Under the pieces are notes generated by a model, which was given only the letters and a program-made list of their open reading frames with translations, ran no database searches and was not told the origin of the DNA. From Loxodes magnus (lineage: Eukaryota; Ciliophora; Karyorelictea; Loxodida; Loxodidae): 64,000 nt of DNA. Below are positions 12,470 through 21,950 of the stretch, piece by piece (positions within the stretch are counted from its first letter, which is position 1; each line of letters starts with the position of its first letter). Location of the stretch: NCBI GenBank assembly GCA_946699065.1, contig CAMPDV010001543.1, positions 41,439 to 105,438 of the forward strand, written 5' to 3'. The position numbers and the translations under genes were made by a program.

Positions 12470-15400
12470 ATAGGGGTTAACCAGTTGTAATTAGAATAAG
12501 AAAAACTAAATCTACAAACATCAATATAAGAGGATTAAGACCTTACAAAATATTATTACTTCAATTCATCCAAGAAAATAAGATACACATTATGTCCAAA
12601 TAAGAGATTCATGTACCTCAAATTTAAGACATCCTATATCTTTACGGATTCAGAGCTACCATAAAAGTAGGTATTAATCTAGTAAAGTGTGGTGTTTTAC
12701 GTTAGAGATAAACAAATAAATAGAGTAAAAAAATGAAGTGGATGGACTTAACTAAGCAGAAATATATTAGAGTTGCAGATAATTAGTTTAAGTCTTGATA
12801 GTAGACTAGCGATAATTAACATCTACGCACCCACTACCTAAGATCAAACAGAACTGGGTATTTTCTATGATGGCGTAAGATATTTTGTTCATATAGCAAA
12901 CGATTTAGAGCTTTAAATACTAATTATGGGGGATTTTAATGCTCATATGCCATAATTTTTACCAAATAAACAAAATGTAATAGAACAATACCTACCGAAT
13001 TTTATGCTAAGAGTTTAATCTGACATGAAAAGACCCAGCTTAAGATCCAACATATATCACAGTAATAAAGGAGAGGTAGATTCAAGATTGACTACTATCT
13101 AACAGACCAATTCATTACACACAACATAATATAATCTAAATTCTATCAAAGCAGGACATTAGGAAATCATTAAACTGGCAGACTAATATTATAAATAGTT
13201 AAAAAATAGTGATTAAGTAAAGTAAAAAAAGATCGGTTTTAAAAAACTTCAATAAATATTGGTATAAGAAAATTTCTAAAAATGAGTTGAAGATATGGAA
13301 ATAAGCAATTCTCTCATAGTTATGAAAAATTCTATGACAAATTATAAGAATAAATTCAATAAGGCACAATTCTAATATGTGGACATACTACTTCTATGCC
13401 GAAAAAATACAATTATTCAAATGAGACGAAACAACTAAGAAAATAATTCAAAAGTCATGTCATAAAAGTAAAATGATTAATAAGATAAGCCAGATATAAT
13501 ACGAGAGATCAAAATAAGACAGGAATATAGACAAGGTATGAAAAAGATTATAGAAATCAATTTATTATTCTCCTAGATGCAGTCAATAAAAGAAACCTAA
13601 GTGACACATGAAAGAATATGCAGAGATTATATAAAAGAGGAAAAATAGCATCTTGAATACTAATAAATTAAGAAGATATCCAACTCTTCAAGGCAAGTTG
13701 AGAAAATTTCTATAGGAATGGAAATAAAAATCTACTAAATCAATTTAGAAATAAATAACCAATAGAAATCAAAATGGTAGAAATTAAATAATGTATAAGA
13801 AATCTATCACAATGAAAAGCAACAGGACCAGATCAAATAAAATCAAGTACAATAAATTCCGGAGGGTAAAAATTAATAAAGGGGACAACTCAGCTAATAG
13901 GGAAATATTAAAATCAGGAAATATTCCTAGAAGAGCAAAAGAATCATATATTAAACTTATTCATAAAAAAGATAAACACAGTTAACCCGATGAATTGAAG
14001 ACCTATTTCCCTTATTAATCATATCCTAAATATTATAGATCTATGGATATTCGAATAACTAAAATCATATCTTATTAGACTTGACGATGAATTATAATAC
14101 AGTTTTAAGCCTAATAAATCTTAAGCTCAAAATATTTTTAACCCTCAGAATTATCTAGGAGTATCTTTATAAAAACAATAAAGATGTATTTTTAATTTTT
14201 ATTGGTATAATGAAAGTTTTTAAATCAGTTATAAGGAATATATGATAAAGCTTGAATGAAATAGGAGTACCAGAATAATTAATAAAACTTCTTGCTGAAA
14301 TATACAGAGAAGAAGACATTAAATTGAGAATAAATTACCTCTTTTCGGATAAGTTTATTACAGAAAAGGAATCCAAATAAGGTTGCATATGTTTTACCAG
14401 TTAGCCTATGCTGATGACATAGCTTACATAGTTTAGCCAGACTAAGTACAAGAAAAGAATGAAGATTATACAAATGAGCTGAAAGTTACATCTTGTCAAT
14501 GGCTGAAAAAACAAAATGACAATTATGAAATGGAAATAATATGAAATTCTAAACGACAATAAATTAACTGGTATGGAAATATAAAGTTTAAATACTTTTA
14601 AATTTCTAGGTCACGGAATATAAGAGGAAGTATCATACTAAAAACATCTAGAGTTTAGGATTACTGAATGTTAAAAGACATAAAGATGAATCCTTTATTA
14701 AATCACATTATAAGAAGGCTTTACACCATATAATGCGCAAATGATACTAAAAGCTTTATCTAAATTTTCGGATATGGAAGTTAATGTATTCCATTCATTG
14801 AAGAAACTATAGGTAAAATAATAGAAAATAGAAAAAATTTGACGTAGATCCCTTAGAGTGATAATAGATGGATCTTTCTGCAAATAAAACGAAAATATTA
14901 AGATGCGAATTACAGTTTACTAAAATTTAATTCTATTTATGATAACAGATATAATGTTCAGATAAAAACTACTATTAAATTTCGAATCAACAGTAGACGG
15001 TTAAATGTATCTGCTAAAAAACAACATCCTATTTGAAATTTAATCTTTAAAAGTTCTGATAAACTGCAATCAATGGGTGAATTATAGTTTAGGAAGAATG
15101 AAATGAAAAAAGATCAAATTAATATTAAATGAAGCTATAAAATTTCACATCAATGTAGAAGTAATAAACCGCATACAGGATATTACGACAAGTTTCATGT
15201 ATAGAAGTTAATGAATGGAATCATTTATTATAGGCCCACCCAATTTAAGATACAACAAACACAGAAAATAGGAAATTTGTTATTTGTTTAGACTTAGAGC
15301 CAAATGCAGTAGGCCGCATAGACTTTAAAGTTAAGAAATTTTTAGAAAATGATATATTTAGACTATGCTTAAATGGCGTAGAAAATTAATTTCACATAAT

Positions 15401-16060
15401 TGAGATATGTGGACAAAACTAGCAAGAAAGAGATATATTAGTATAAAAACTAAAGACAATAGAACTTAGAAAAAACAAACAAATATAATGCTAATTAAAT
15501 TAATCTTAATCAAAATAGTCTGGGGAAATTACGAGTTTGGAAGCTGAAGTAAATCATTATAGAAAGAACAAAAATCTTAATAGATTCAAAGATTTTATCG
15601 AAAATTTGCTAAAGAAAGTAAAATGGGATATATAAATAAAACCCTCACTTTCCATAGAAAAATAAGTTAGAATTAAAGAGTCAGTTCAAGTGAGCATATC
15701 TGAATATACAAAGTACTTGTTAACAAGAAAAAACTAAAAGTAGAGAAAAGTAAATGAGACTAATTTGACACTAAGTTGGAATATGATCTAAGAAAGGTAA
15801 AAAAAAGTTCACGGATGAAATAAAAACAAGAAAGATAAAAAAGACTACAATAGGTAATAATAAATAAGCAACTACTTCAGAAAGATTTATTAGTAGAAAT
15901 AGATTCTTAATTCTCAAATTAACAAGCGCTAGATAGTTGGAAGATGAGATAGAATAAGCATATGATCATCAAGAAGACCAGGTGAAACTAAAAACATTTT
16001 TAGACTATTATTAAAAGTTAAATTTGATTTCTCTTCTTAATTATGGCGAACATAGTAATG
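12470..16060 (+). mobile_element. Non-LTR retrotransposon (LINE), endonuclease + RT + CCHC
   Basis: Three LINE landmarks occur in order. An apurinic-type endonuclease spans 12500-13150, with NINIRGLRPYKI at its start, LAIINIYAPTT near 12810, MGDFNAHMP near 12928 and an IDYYLTD-like end near 13085. A reverse transcriptase follows, with KATGPDQIK near 13818, NWRPISLINHIL near 13990 (the W is UGA) and KDVFLIFIGIMK near 14185. It continues with a QGC motif near 14380 and AYADDIAYI near 14405. A C-terminal knuckle (CLNGVENQFHIIEIC near 15365) follows. About 100 bases present in the right copy between QGC and YADD are missing here, and several frame changes occur, so the element is dead. Clade not determined; the domain order resembles Jockey/CR1-like LINEs. 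Confidence 0.85.
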
Positions 16061-16066
16061 GTGGAA

Positions 16067-16761
16067 TCACGCTATTTGTATTTATAGATTTAATTTTTTT
16101 TAATAATTAAATATAAATGGAGTATGTCTTCCGGTTAGAAATTTAAAAAGATCTTAAAGTTTATAGGAGTCTCTTTTTTCTAATAGAACTCAAGCTTCTA
16201 TCTGATTTTTTCCTTCAGATCTTTCGATCCCTCGATGGAAAGAAAATTATTGCCTTATGTCAGATCGATCTTCAGATTGCTCTTATTTTTTCTCTTGCTG
16301 CGTCATTTTCGTCGTAGGTACCATCAACTTTTGCAAATGCTACATAATTTTCTTATTCCCTTTGGTTTTATTTATGTTTGTTTATTTCTTTTCTCTATTT
16401 ACATTGAAATACAACCACTCTATTTTGATTCTTGTAGGAATTATTGCAGTTTTCTTTTAATATCTGTGCTTATTTAATCTTGCTTCACCCAGTTTTTTTC
16501 ATTTTATTCTTGAAAAATTTAGATCTCGATTTCCATTATTTGAAGACTATCTCTTAGTATTTTTTTTCCTATGATGTTTATAATGTCTGCCGTAGTAAGG
16601 TTCTTTATCTCCAATGAAATCTTCAAATTCTTCTTTTTATTTAGATCTTCTTACAATGTTTGGATTCTTATTATCAGAGTTCATATTAAGTCTTGCATAT
16701 AAATTGGATCTATGCTTTTTTATAGTTTTCTCGTTCAAGCTGTTCCAATTTGTTTTAACAT
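16067..16761 (-). pseudogene. Zinc-knuckle ORF1-like fragment, left copy (broken)
   Basis: This is the counterpart of the uninterrupted right-arm ORF at 49054-49749 and lies tail-to-tail with the LINE. The knuckle region KLCSICKSWWYL is retained; the copy no longer keeps a single frame. Gln-rich basic composition plus a CCHC-like knuckle is typical of ORF1/gag-type nucleic-acid chaperones of retroelements. It is oriented against the LINE, so it is probably a remnant of a different element inserted next to the truncated 18S. Confidence 0.5.
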
Positions 16762-16814
16762 TAAAGTGCTTTATTCCTTATTATTAAATCGGTTAAAATT
16801 TATTTAATTTCTTT

Positions 16815-17259
16815 AGCGGCTCTTTACCTTGAGGAAACTAGAGTGTTTAAGACAGGCTCCTATCTGAATACTGCAGCTGGGAATAATGCTCTTGGTTAGT
16901 CTTAGCGAGACTATCTACTATCTTTAATAGGGACAGTTGGGGGTATTGGTACTCAGTAGTCAGAGGTGAAATTCTTGGATTTACTGAAAACTAACTACTA
17001 CGAAAACATTTGACAAGGATGCTTTCATTAATCAAGAACGAAAGTTAAGGGATCCTAGACGATCAGATACCGTCTTAGTCTTAACCATAAGCTATGCCGG
17101 CTAGGGATCGGGGAAACCGTATAAATCTCCTCTGCACCTTCCGAGAAATCAAAATCTTTGGATTCTGGAGAGAGTATGGTTGCAAGACTGAAACTTAAAG
17201 GAATTTACGGAAGGGCACCACAAGGAGTGGAACCTGCGGCTTAATTTGACTCAACACGG

Positions 17260-17298
<39 letters not shown>

Positions 17299-17824
17299 TT
17301 GAGAGCTCTTTCTTGATTCTATGGGTGGTGGTTCATGGTTGTTCTTAGTTGGTGGAGTGATCTGCCTGGTTAATTCCGATAACGAACGGGACCTCAATTT
17401 GCTAAATAGACTCTTTCTATCCAAGGAAGTTGTCTTTTTAGAGGAACTTCCAGCTTTTAGTTGGAGGAAGTGTGAGGCAATAACAGGTCTGTGATGCCCT
17501 TAGATGTCCTGGGCCGCACGCGCGCTACAATGCACTAGCCAATGAGTTCCTAAATATAGCTACTCTGGCAACTTCGCAACTACGTCGTAGTTGGGATTGA
17601 CCCTTACAATTCTTGGTCATCAACTAGGAATTCCTAGTAAGCGCAAGTCATCAATTTGCACTGATTAAGTCCCTGCCCTTTGCACACACCGCCCGTCGCT
17701 TCTACCGATTTCGAGTGATCAGGTGAACCTCTCGGACTAATGGGAAGTTAAGTGAACCTTATCACTTAAAGGAAGGAGAAGTCGTAACAAGATATCCGTA
17801 GGTGAACCTGCGGATGGATCATTA
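16815..17824 (+). rRNA. 18S rRNA, 3' about two-thirds (truncated copy)
   Basis: Universal 18S landmarks are easy to read. They include the AACTAGAGTG block near 16838, GGTGAAATTCTTGGAT near 16965, GAACGAAAGTTA near 17037, GATCAGATACCGTC near 17063 and GCGGCTTAATTTGACTCAAC near 17237. GTACACACCGCCCGTCGC appears in the form TGCACACACCGCCCGTC near 17681. The 3' end is GGATCATTA at 17816-17824. The gene starts abruptly near 16815, so the 5' domain and the 530-loop region are missing. Scattered changes at normally fixed positions mark it as a non-functional copy. Together with 5.8S and 28S downstream it keeps the normal rDNA order. Confidence 0.9.
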
Positions 17825-17911
17825 ATATTAATATCAAACATTACAAAACCCAAATCTATTTACAGATTTATGCTGCTTTTCATTTTATTCAATATATAAG
17901 CCTAGATAAAG
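17825..17911 (+). other. ITS1
   Basis: This short AT-rich spacer lies between the end of 18S and the 5.8S-like block. It is the same length class as in the right arm (about 47936-48022). Confidence 0.6.
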
Positions 17912-18060
17912 CAAAAGCCCCAACAATAGATGCCTAGGCTCTGACGTCGATGAAGGACGCAGCGAAGCACGAAATTCAATGCGAATTGCAGGATTTCGTG
18001 AGTCATCAGGTTTCCCAACGCAACAGGCACCTTGGGGAAACTCAAGGTATGTTCCTTTCA
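17912..18060 (+). rRNA. 5.8S rRNA (degenerate copy)
   Basis: The 5.8S core is recognisable: GTCGATGAAGGACGCAGCGAA near 17946, followed by AATGCGAATTGCAGGATTTCGTGA near 17978 and GAGTCATCAG. The 3' part pairs with the start of 28S in the normal molecule. Changes inside this otherwise highly conserved core are consistent with a pseudogene. Ends are approximate. Confidence 0.75.
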
Positions 18061-18130
18061 GTATCATATAAAATACAAATGTAAGTGAATAAAAATTCTT
18101 TTACCATGTGAACAAACTGAGTATATGTAC

Positions 18131-20030
18131 TTGTGATTTGAGGAGAGCAATATAACCCGATGAACTTAAGCATATCAGTAAGAGGAGGAAAAGAAACTAA
18201 CAAGGATGGCCTTAGTAACGTCGAATGAAGCGGTCAAAACCCACTTGTAAATCTTCGAAATTATCTAAGTTAGGGAGGAATGGTGTTGGTTTGATTGAGT
18301 AAATTGGTCAGGAATGACACGTCATAGAGGGTGATAACCCCGTGAGGTTCAATTAGATTAAAAGCCAAACTATCTAAGAGTCGGACAGCTTGGGATTGCT
18401 GTCCAAAGTGCGAGGTAAACTCATCGTAAGGCTAAATACGTCCAGAGCCCAATAGTGCACAAGTACCATGAGGGAAAAGTGAAAAGCACTTTGGAAAGAG
18501 AGTTAAAAGACCTGAAATAGTTGGAGAGGAAGCTTTGTGTCTACAATAAATCTGAGCAAAGCTTTGAAAAGAAGCATTGCAAGGATATAGTGGATGAACC
18601 GTCCCGTCTTGAAACACGGACCAAGGAGTCTATCTATATCGTGAGTCTGTGCATGAAAATGTGTAGGCGAAATGAAAGTAATCTCTACCATCAGTAGAGA
18701 CCCGTAAGTAGAGTAAGCGAAATGGCTGGGACCCGAAAGATGGTAAGTTATGCTTGGGCAGGACGAAGCCAGGGGAAATTCTGGTGGAGGTTCGTGTAGG
18801 TGCTGACGTGCAAATCGCTCTGTGGACCTAAGTATAGGGGCGAAAGACTCATCGAACCATCTAGTACTGGTTCCCTCCGAAGTTTCTCTCAGGGTAGCTG
18901 GGACTTTTAGTAGTATCCGGTAAAGCCAATGAATAGAAGTTCGAGAGAAGTAACTTCTTCCTCCTATTATCAAACTTTAAATGGGTTCAGTAACGTTTCA
19001 TAAATGAACGTGACATGACATAAATGTCCCTAGTGGGACAATCCTGGTAAGCAGAACTGGCGATGAGGGCCCAACCTGAAACAGAGTTAAGGCGAAAGAA
19101 CCCGTCTGCAAGGAAAGTCGTTAATCCATTTAGACAGTAATAGGTGGCCATGGAAGTCGGAACCCGCTAAGGAGTGTGTAATAATTCACCTACCGAATGG
19201 ATCAGCCCTGAATATGGAAGTCACGAAAGGCGGGTGCCCATACTCTGCCCTCTGGTGTAGGAGGGTGTAGTATCTACATGGAGGTAATTCTGTGAAGAGC
19301 TATGGAGCAGGTATTAGTGCAGATCTTTGTGGTATTAGCAAGTATTCCAATGCCAACTTGGAAGACTGAAGTGGAGAAGGTTTTCATGAGAACCGCACTG
19401 GATCATGAATCACCCGATCCTAACCTTATGAGGGAAAGGGAATATGGTTAATATTCCATAGGTACTTACTACATAGTGGTGACACAGTATGTCGCAATAT
19501 GCCAGGGTTGGTCCTGGGGAGAGTTGTCTTTTCTGTCTAACATATATGTGCGCCTGGATCCATTATAGTGAGAGGTGCGATGTATGGAAGAGCAGCACAC
19601 TTTATGTTTTTTTTAGAGGACCAACTACGATCCATGAAACTTGTGGCATGTAATATGTAGGAGTATTCATACCTATACCACAGCAGGACTCCAAGGTTAG
19701 CAGCCTCTATTCAATATGATAATGTAGGTAAGGGAAGTCGGCAAATTAGATCTGTAACTTCGGGAGAAAGATTGGTTCTGAGGACCAGACAGAAATCTCC
19801 ACTGGAGGGATTGTTTGACTTAATTTTCATGGAAGTGGGAGTTTTGTCGCCATGAACGAAGGTGGTCGGCCCTGCGGCGAATGGCCACCTCAGAACTGGA
19901 GTGGCAGGAGGAATCCGACTGTTTAATTAAAACAAAGCATTGTGAAGGTGATCTGTTAACACAATGTAATTTCTGCCCAGTGCTCTGAAAGTCAAAGTGA
20001 TGATATTCAACGAAGCGCGAGTAAACGGCA

Positions 20031-20067
<37 letters not shown>

Positions 20068-20440
20068 TCGTCATCTAATTAGTGACGTGCATGAATGGAT
20101 TAACGAGATTCCTACTGTCCCTATCTACTACCTAGCGAAGCCACTGCCAAGGGAACGGACTTAGCATAATCAGCAGGGAAAGAAGACCCTGTTGAGTTTG
20201 ACTCTAGTCTGGAGCGTAGAGTGGCATAGGAAGCGTAGAATAAGTGGGAGGCTGCGATCTTGAAATACCACTACTCTTAATGTCGCTTTATTTATCCTGT
20301 CATGCAGTAACTTTCTAGCAATGTAACTGGGTGGGAGAAACCGCCAGGTGGAGAGTTTGGCTGGGACGGTACATCTGTTAAAAGATAACACAGGTGTCCT
20401 ACGGCCAGCTCAGAACGGACAGAAACCGCTCACAGCCGTA
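18131..20440 (+). rRNA. 28S rRNA, 5' about two-thirds (truncated copy)
   Basis: The gene begins around CCGATGAACTTAAGCATATC at 18158. It runs through standard domains such as GACCCGAAAGATGG near 18730 and CTCTTAAGGTAGCCAAATG near 20044. The segment ATTCCTACTGTCCCTATCTACT near 20109 and the GACCCTGTTGAG block near 20186 follow. Similarity stops near 20440, so roughly the last third, including the sarcin-ricin region, is absent. The right arm stops at the same place (near 45412), which dates the truncation before the duplication. ITS2 occupies about 18061-18130. Confidence 0.9.
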
Positions 20441-21300
20441 CCTAGTTGTACCGAGTACATGTACCTATTAGTAGCTAGTTAAAAAGAAGTTGTGCCTAAT
20501 AGTACCTAATCTTACCTAGTATTACCTTGCTTTACCGAGTAGTACCTAGTCTTTCCTTTAGTTACTTATCTTCGTATCATCTATCTAGGGTTTTACATCG
20601 AAATTCTCATTACTATCTCTTCTGGGATTTTACTTACTTTAACTTACTTTGATTATTAAATACAACATTTCAAATTTTTGAAAATTTGAAATAAAAGCTG
20701 CTAAAGACCCAACTTGAAAAGGTATTGACGCTTGATATCTAATGATGATGAAGAAGAGATGAATTTTTAAGTGCTAATCAATAGTAGAAGGATAGAGATA
20801 AAAGAATGAAAAGAAAAGTAAAAAGCATGAATAAGAAGATTTATTGGACTCTAAAGGAAGTGAAAATTTCAAATTTATGAAAATTTGAAAAAAGAGAAAG
20901 CAAAAGAAAAAGTTTTGATAGATGAAGAATGGAACGAAGATGATGATATTTAAGTATGAAGCACTTTAAGTGCTTCCGTTTGAGAAAAGAAGATTCAATA
21001 TAAGTAGATAAAAAGTAGAAAAGAGACTTGTAAGCTTAAAATGATGTGCTTAATGAATGAGTTATGTGTGACAGAGGCGTGAATCTAAAATTGAGAAATG
21101 CATATATAAGAAATGAAGGATGGCTAAGAAGGTAAAAAGATCTTGATGCCTATAGTGGTGACTTAGCGTATATTTTTTAAGACAAGTAGGGGTAAAAGGT
21201 GGGCTATAGTATGGATATTTGAAGGGTAGTGTTATGAAACATAAATGAAGGGGGAGGAAAGGAGTATATAGAAAAATTGGATGAAAATAGAAAAGTATAA
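20441..21300 (+). other. Intergenic-spacer-like segment with TACCTAGT repeats
   Basis: The first 140 bases contain about eight scattered copies of a TACCTAGT/TACCGAGT word. Further on, the imperfect palindrome TTCAAATTTnTGAAAATTTGAA occurs twice, near 20668 and 20868. The segment ends at the first base of an 18S 5' piece, so it sits where an rDNA intergenic spacer and external transcribed spacer would be. The right arm has the same segment at 44589-45411. No gene is seen. Confidence 0.55.
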
Positions 21301-21745
21301 ATCTGGTTGATCCTGCCCGTAGTCATATGTTTGTCTCAAAGACTAAGTCATGTAAGTGTAAGCATTTACTCGTGGGACTGCGAATGGCTTATTAAACAGT
21401 GATAGTTTATTTGATGGTGTATTAGATAATCGTAGTAATTCTAGAATGAGTGCAAGATGTTTATTAGATATCGTCCGTATGGGAATTATAATACACAAGG
21501 ACCATGAAGCATGGCAGGTCATTCAAGTTTCTGCCATATAAGCTTTCGATGGTATTGGACTAACATGGCAGTGATGGGTAACAAAGAATTAGGGTTCAAT
21601 TCCTGAGCCTGAGAGACCACATCTAAGGAAGGAAGCAGCCGTGCAAATTACCCATTCCTGAGGTAGATACAAGAAATAACGACACTGGGCTTCGTCTCGG
21701 TGATTGTAGATTCAGTATATTTTGCCTTGAGTTACTTTCCCTTTT
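21301..21745 (+). rRNA. 18S rRNA, 5' end (truncated copy, detached from its 3' part)
   Basis: The piece starts with ATCTGGTTGATCCTGCC, the canonical 18S 5' end, and runs through GCGAATGGCTTATTAAA and GAGCCTGAGAGACCACATCTAAGG to AAATAACGACACTGGGC. It then loses similarity just before the 530 loop. A few bases of the usual ACGGCTACCACATC stem are missing in both arms, so the defect predates the duplication. It lies downstream of 28S instead of joined to the 18S 3' part. Confidence 0.9.
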
Positions 21746-21950
21746 CAGATTTTTGATAGGAGAACCCATCTTTTATGATTTGGACCCCTTTATTTTGGGT
21801 ATAAACCATCCTTATTCCCTAAGAGAAATTAATCTTTATTAGTTTGTATTTTATTAATAAATTAAATTTAATAATTAAATTTTAAATATTTTAATTTTTA
21901 TTTCATTGTAATTAGTTTCTAAATACTAAAACTAATTTTATTTTTTATAA

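Larger units (their letters stand above)
8663..12750. other. Block present only in the left arm (deleted from the right)
   Basis: The right arm passes directly from the equivalent of base 8663 to the equivalent of base about 12748, joined near 53145. The junction carries 4-5 bases of overlap (ACTA/AACTA). The block contains a candidate gene (9087-11435) and the first about 280 bases of the LINE endonuclease region. Because the right-arm LINE begins in mid-domain exactly at the join, a deletion in the right arm explains the difference better than an insertion here. Confidence 0.75.

Noticed and set aside
13791-13985. 64-aa ORFs at 13791-13985 and 51943-52137, and ORFs at 14279-14883
   Set aside because: They are shadow frames of the LINE reverse transcriptase; the RT motifs lie in other frames.
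16235-16477. Hydrophobic ORFs at 16235-16477 and 49338-49559
   Set aside because: They are antisense to the zinc-knuckle ORF, and their Phe/Leu-rich text is the complement of Lys/Gln-rich codons.
18503-18973. Standard-code ORFs across the rRNA regions (17885-18067, 18432-18973, 19820-20391, 45583-46134, 46843-47578)
   Set aside because: They lie antisense to or inside recognisable 28S/5.8S sequence. Their openness reflects rRNA composition, and matching ORFs in the two arms only mirror the rDNA duplication.
16815-20440. Functional rRNA operon
   Set aside because: The 18S 5' domain, 530 loop and 28S 3' third are missing, and invariant bases are changed differently in each arm.
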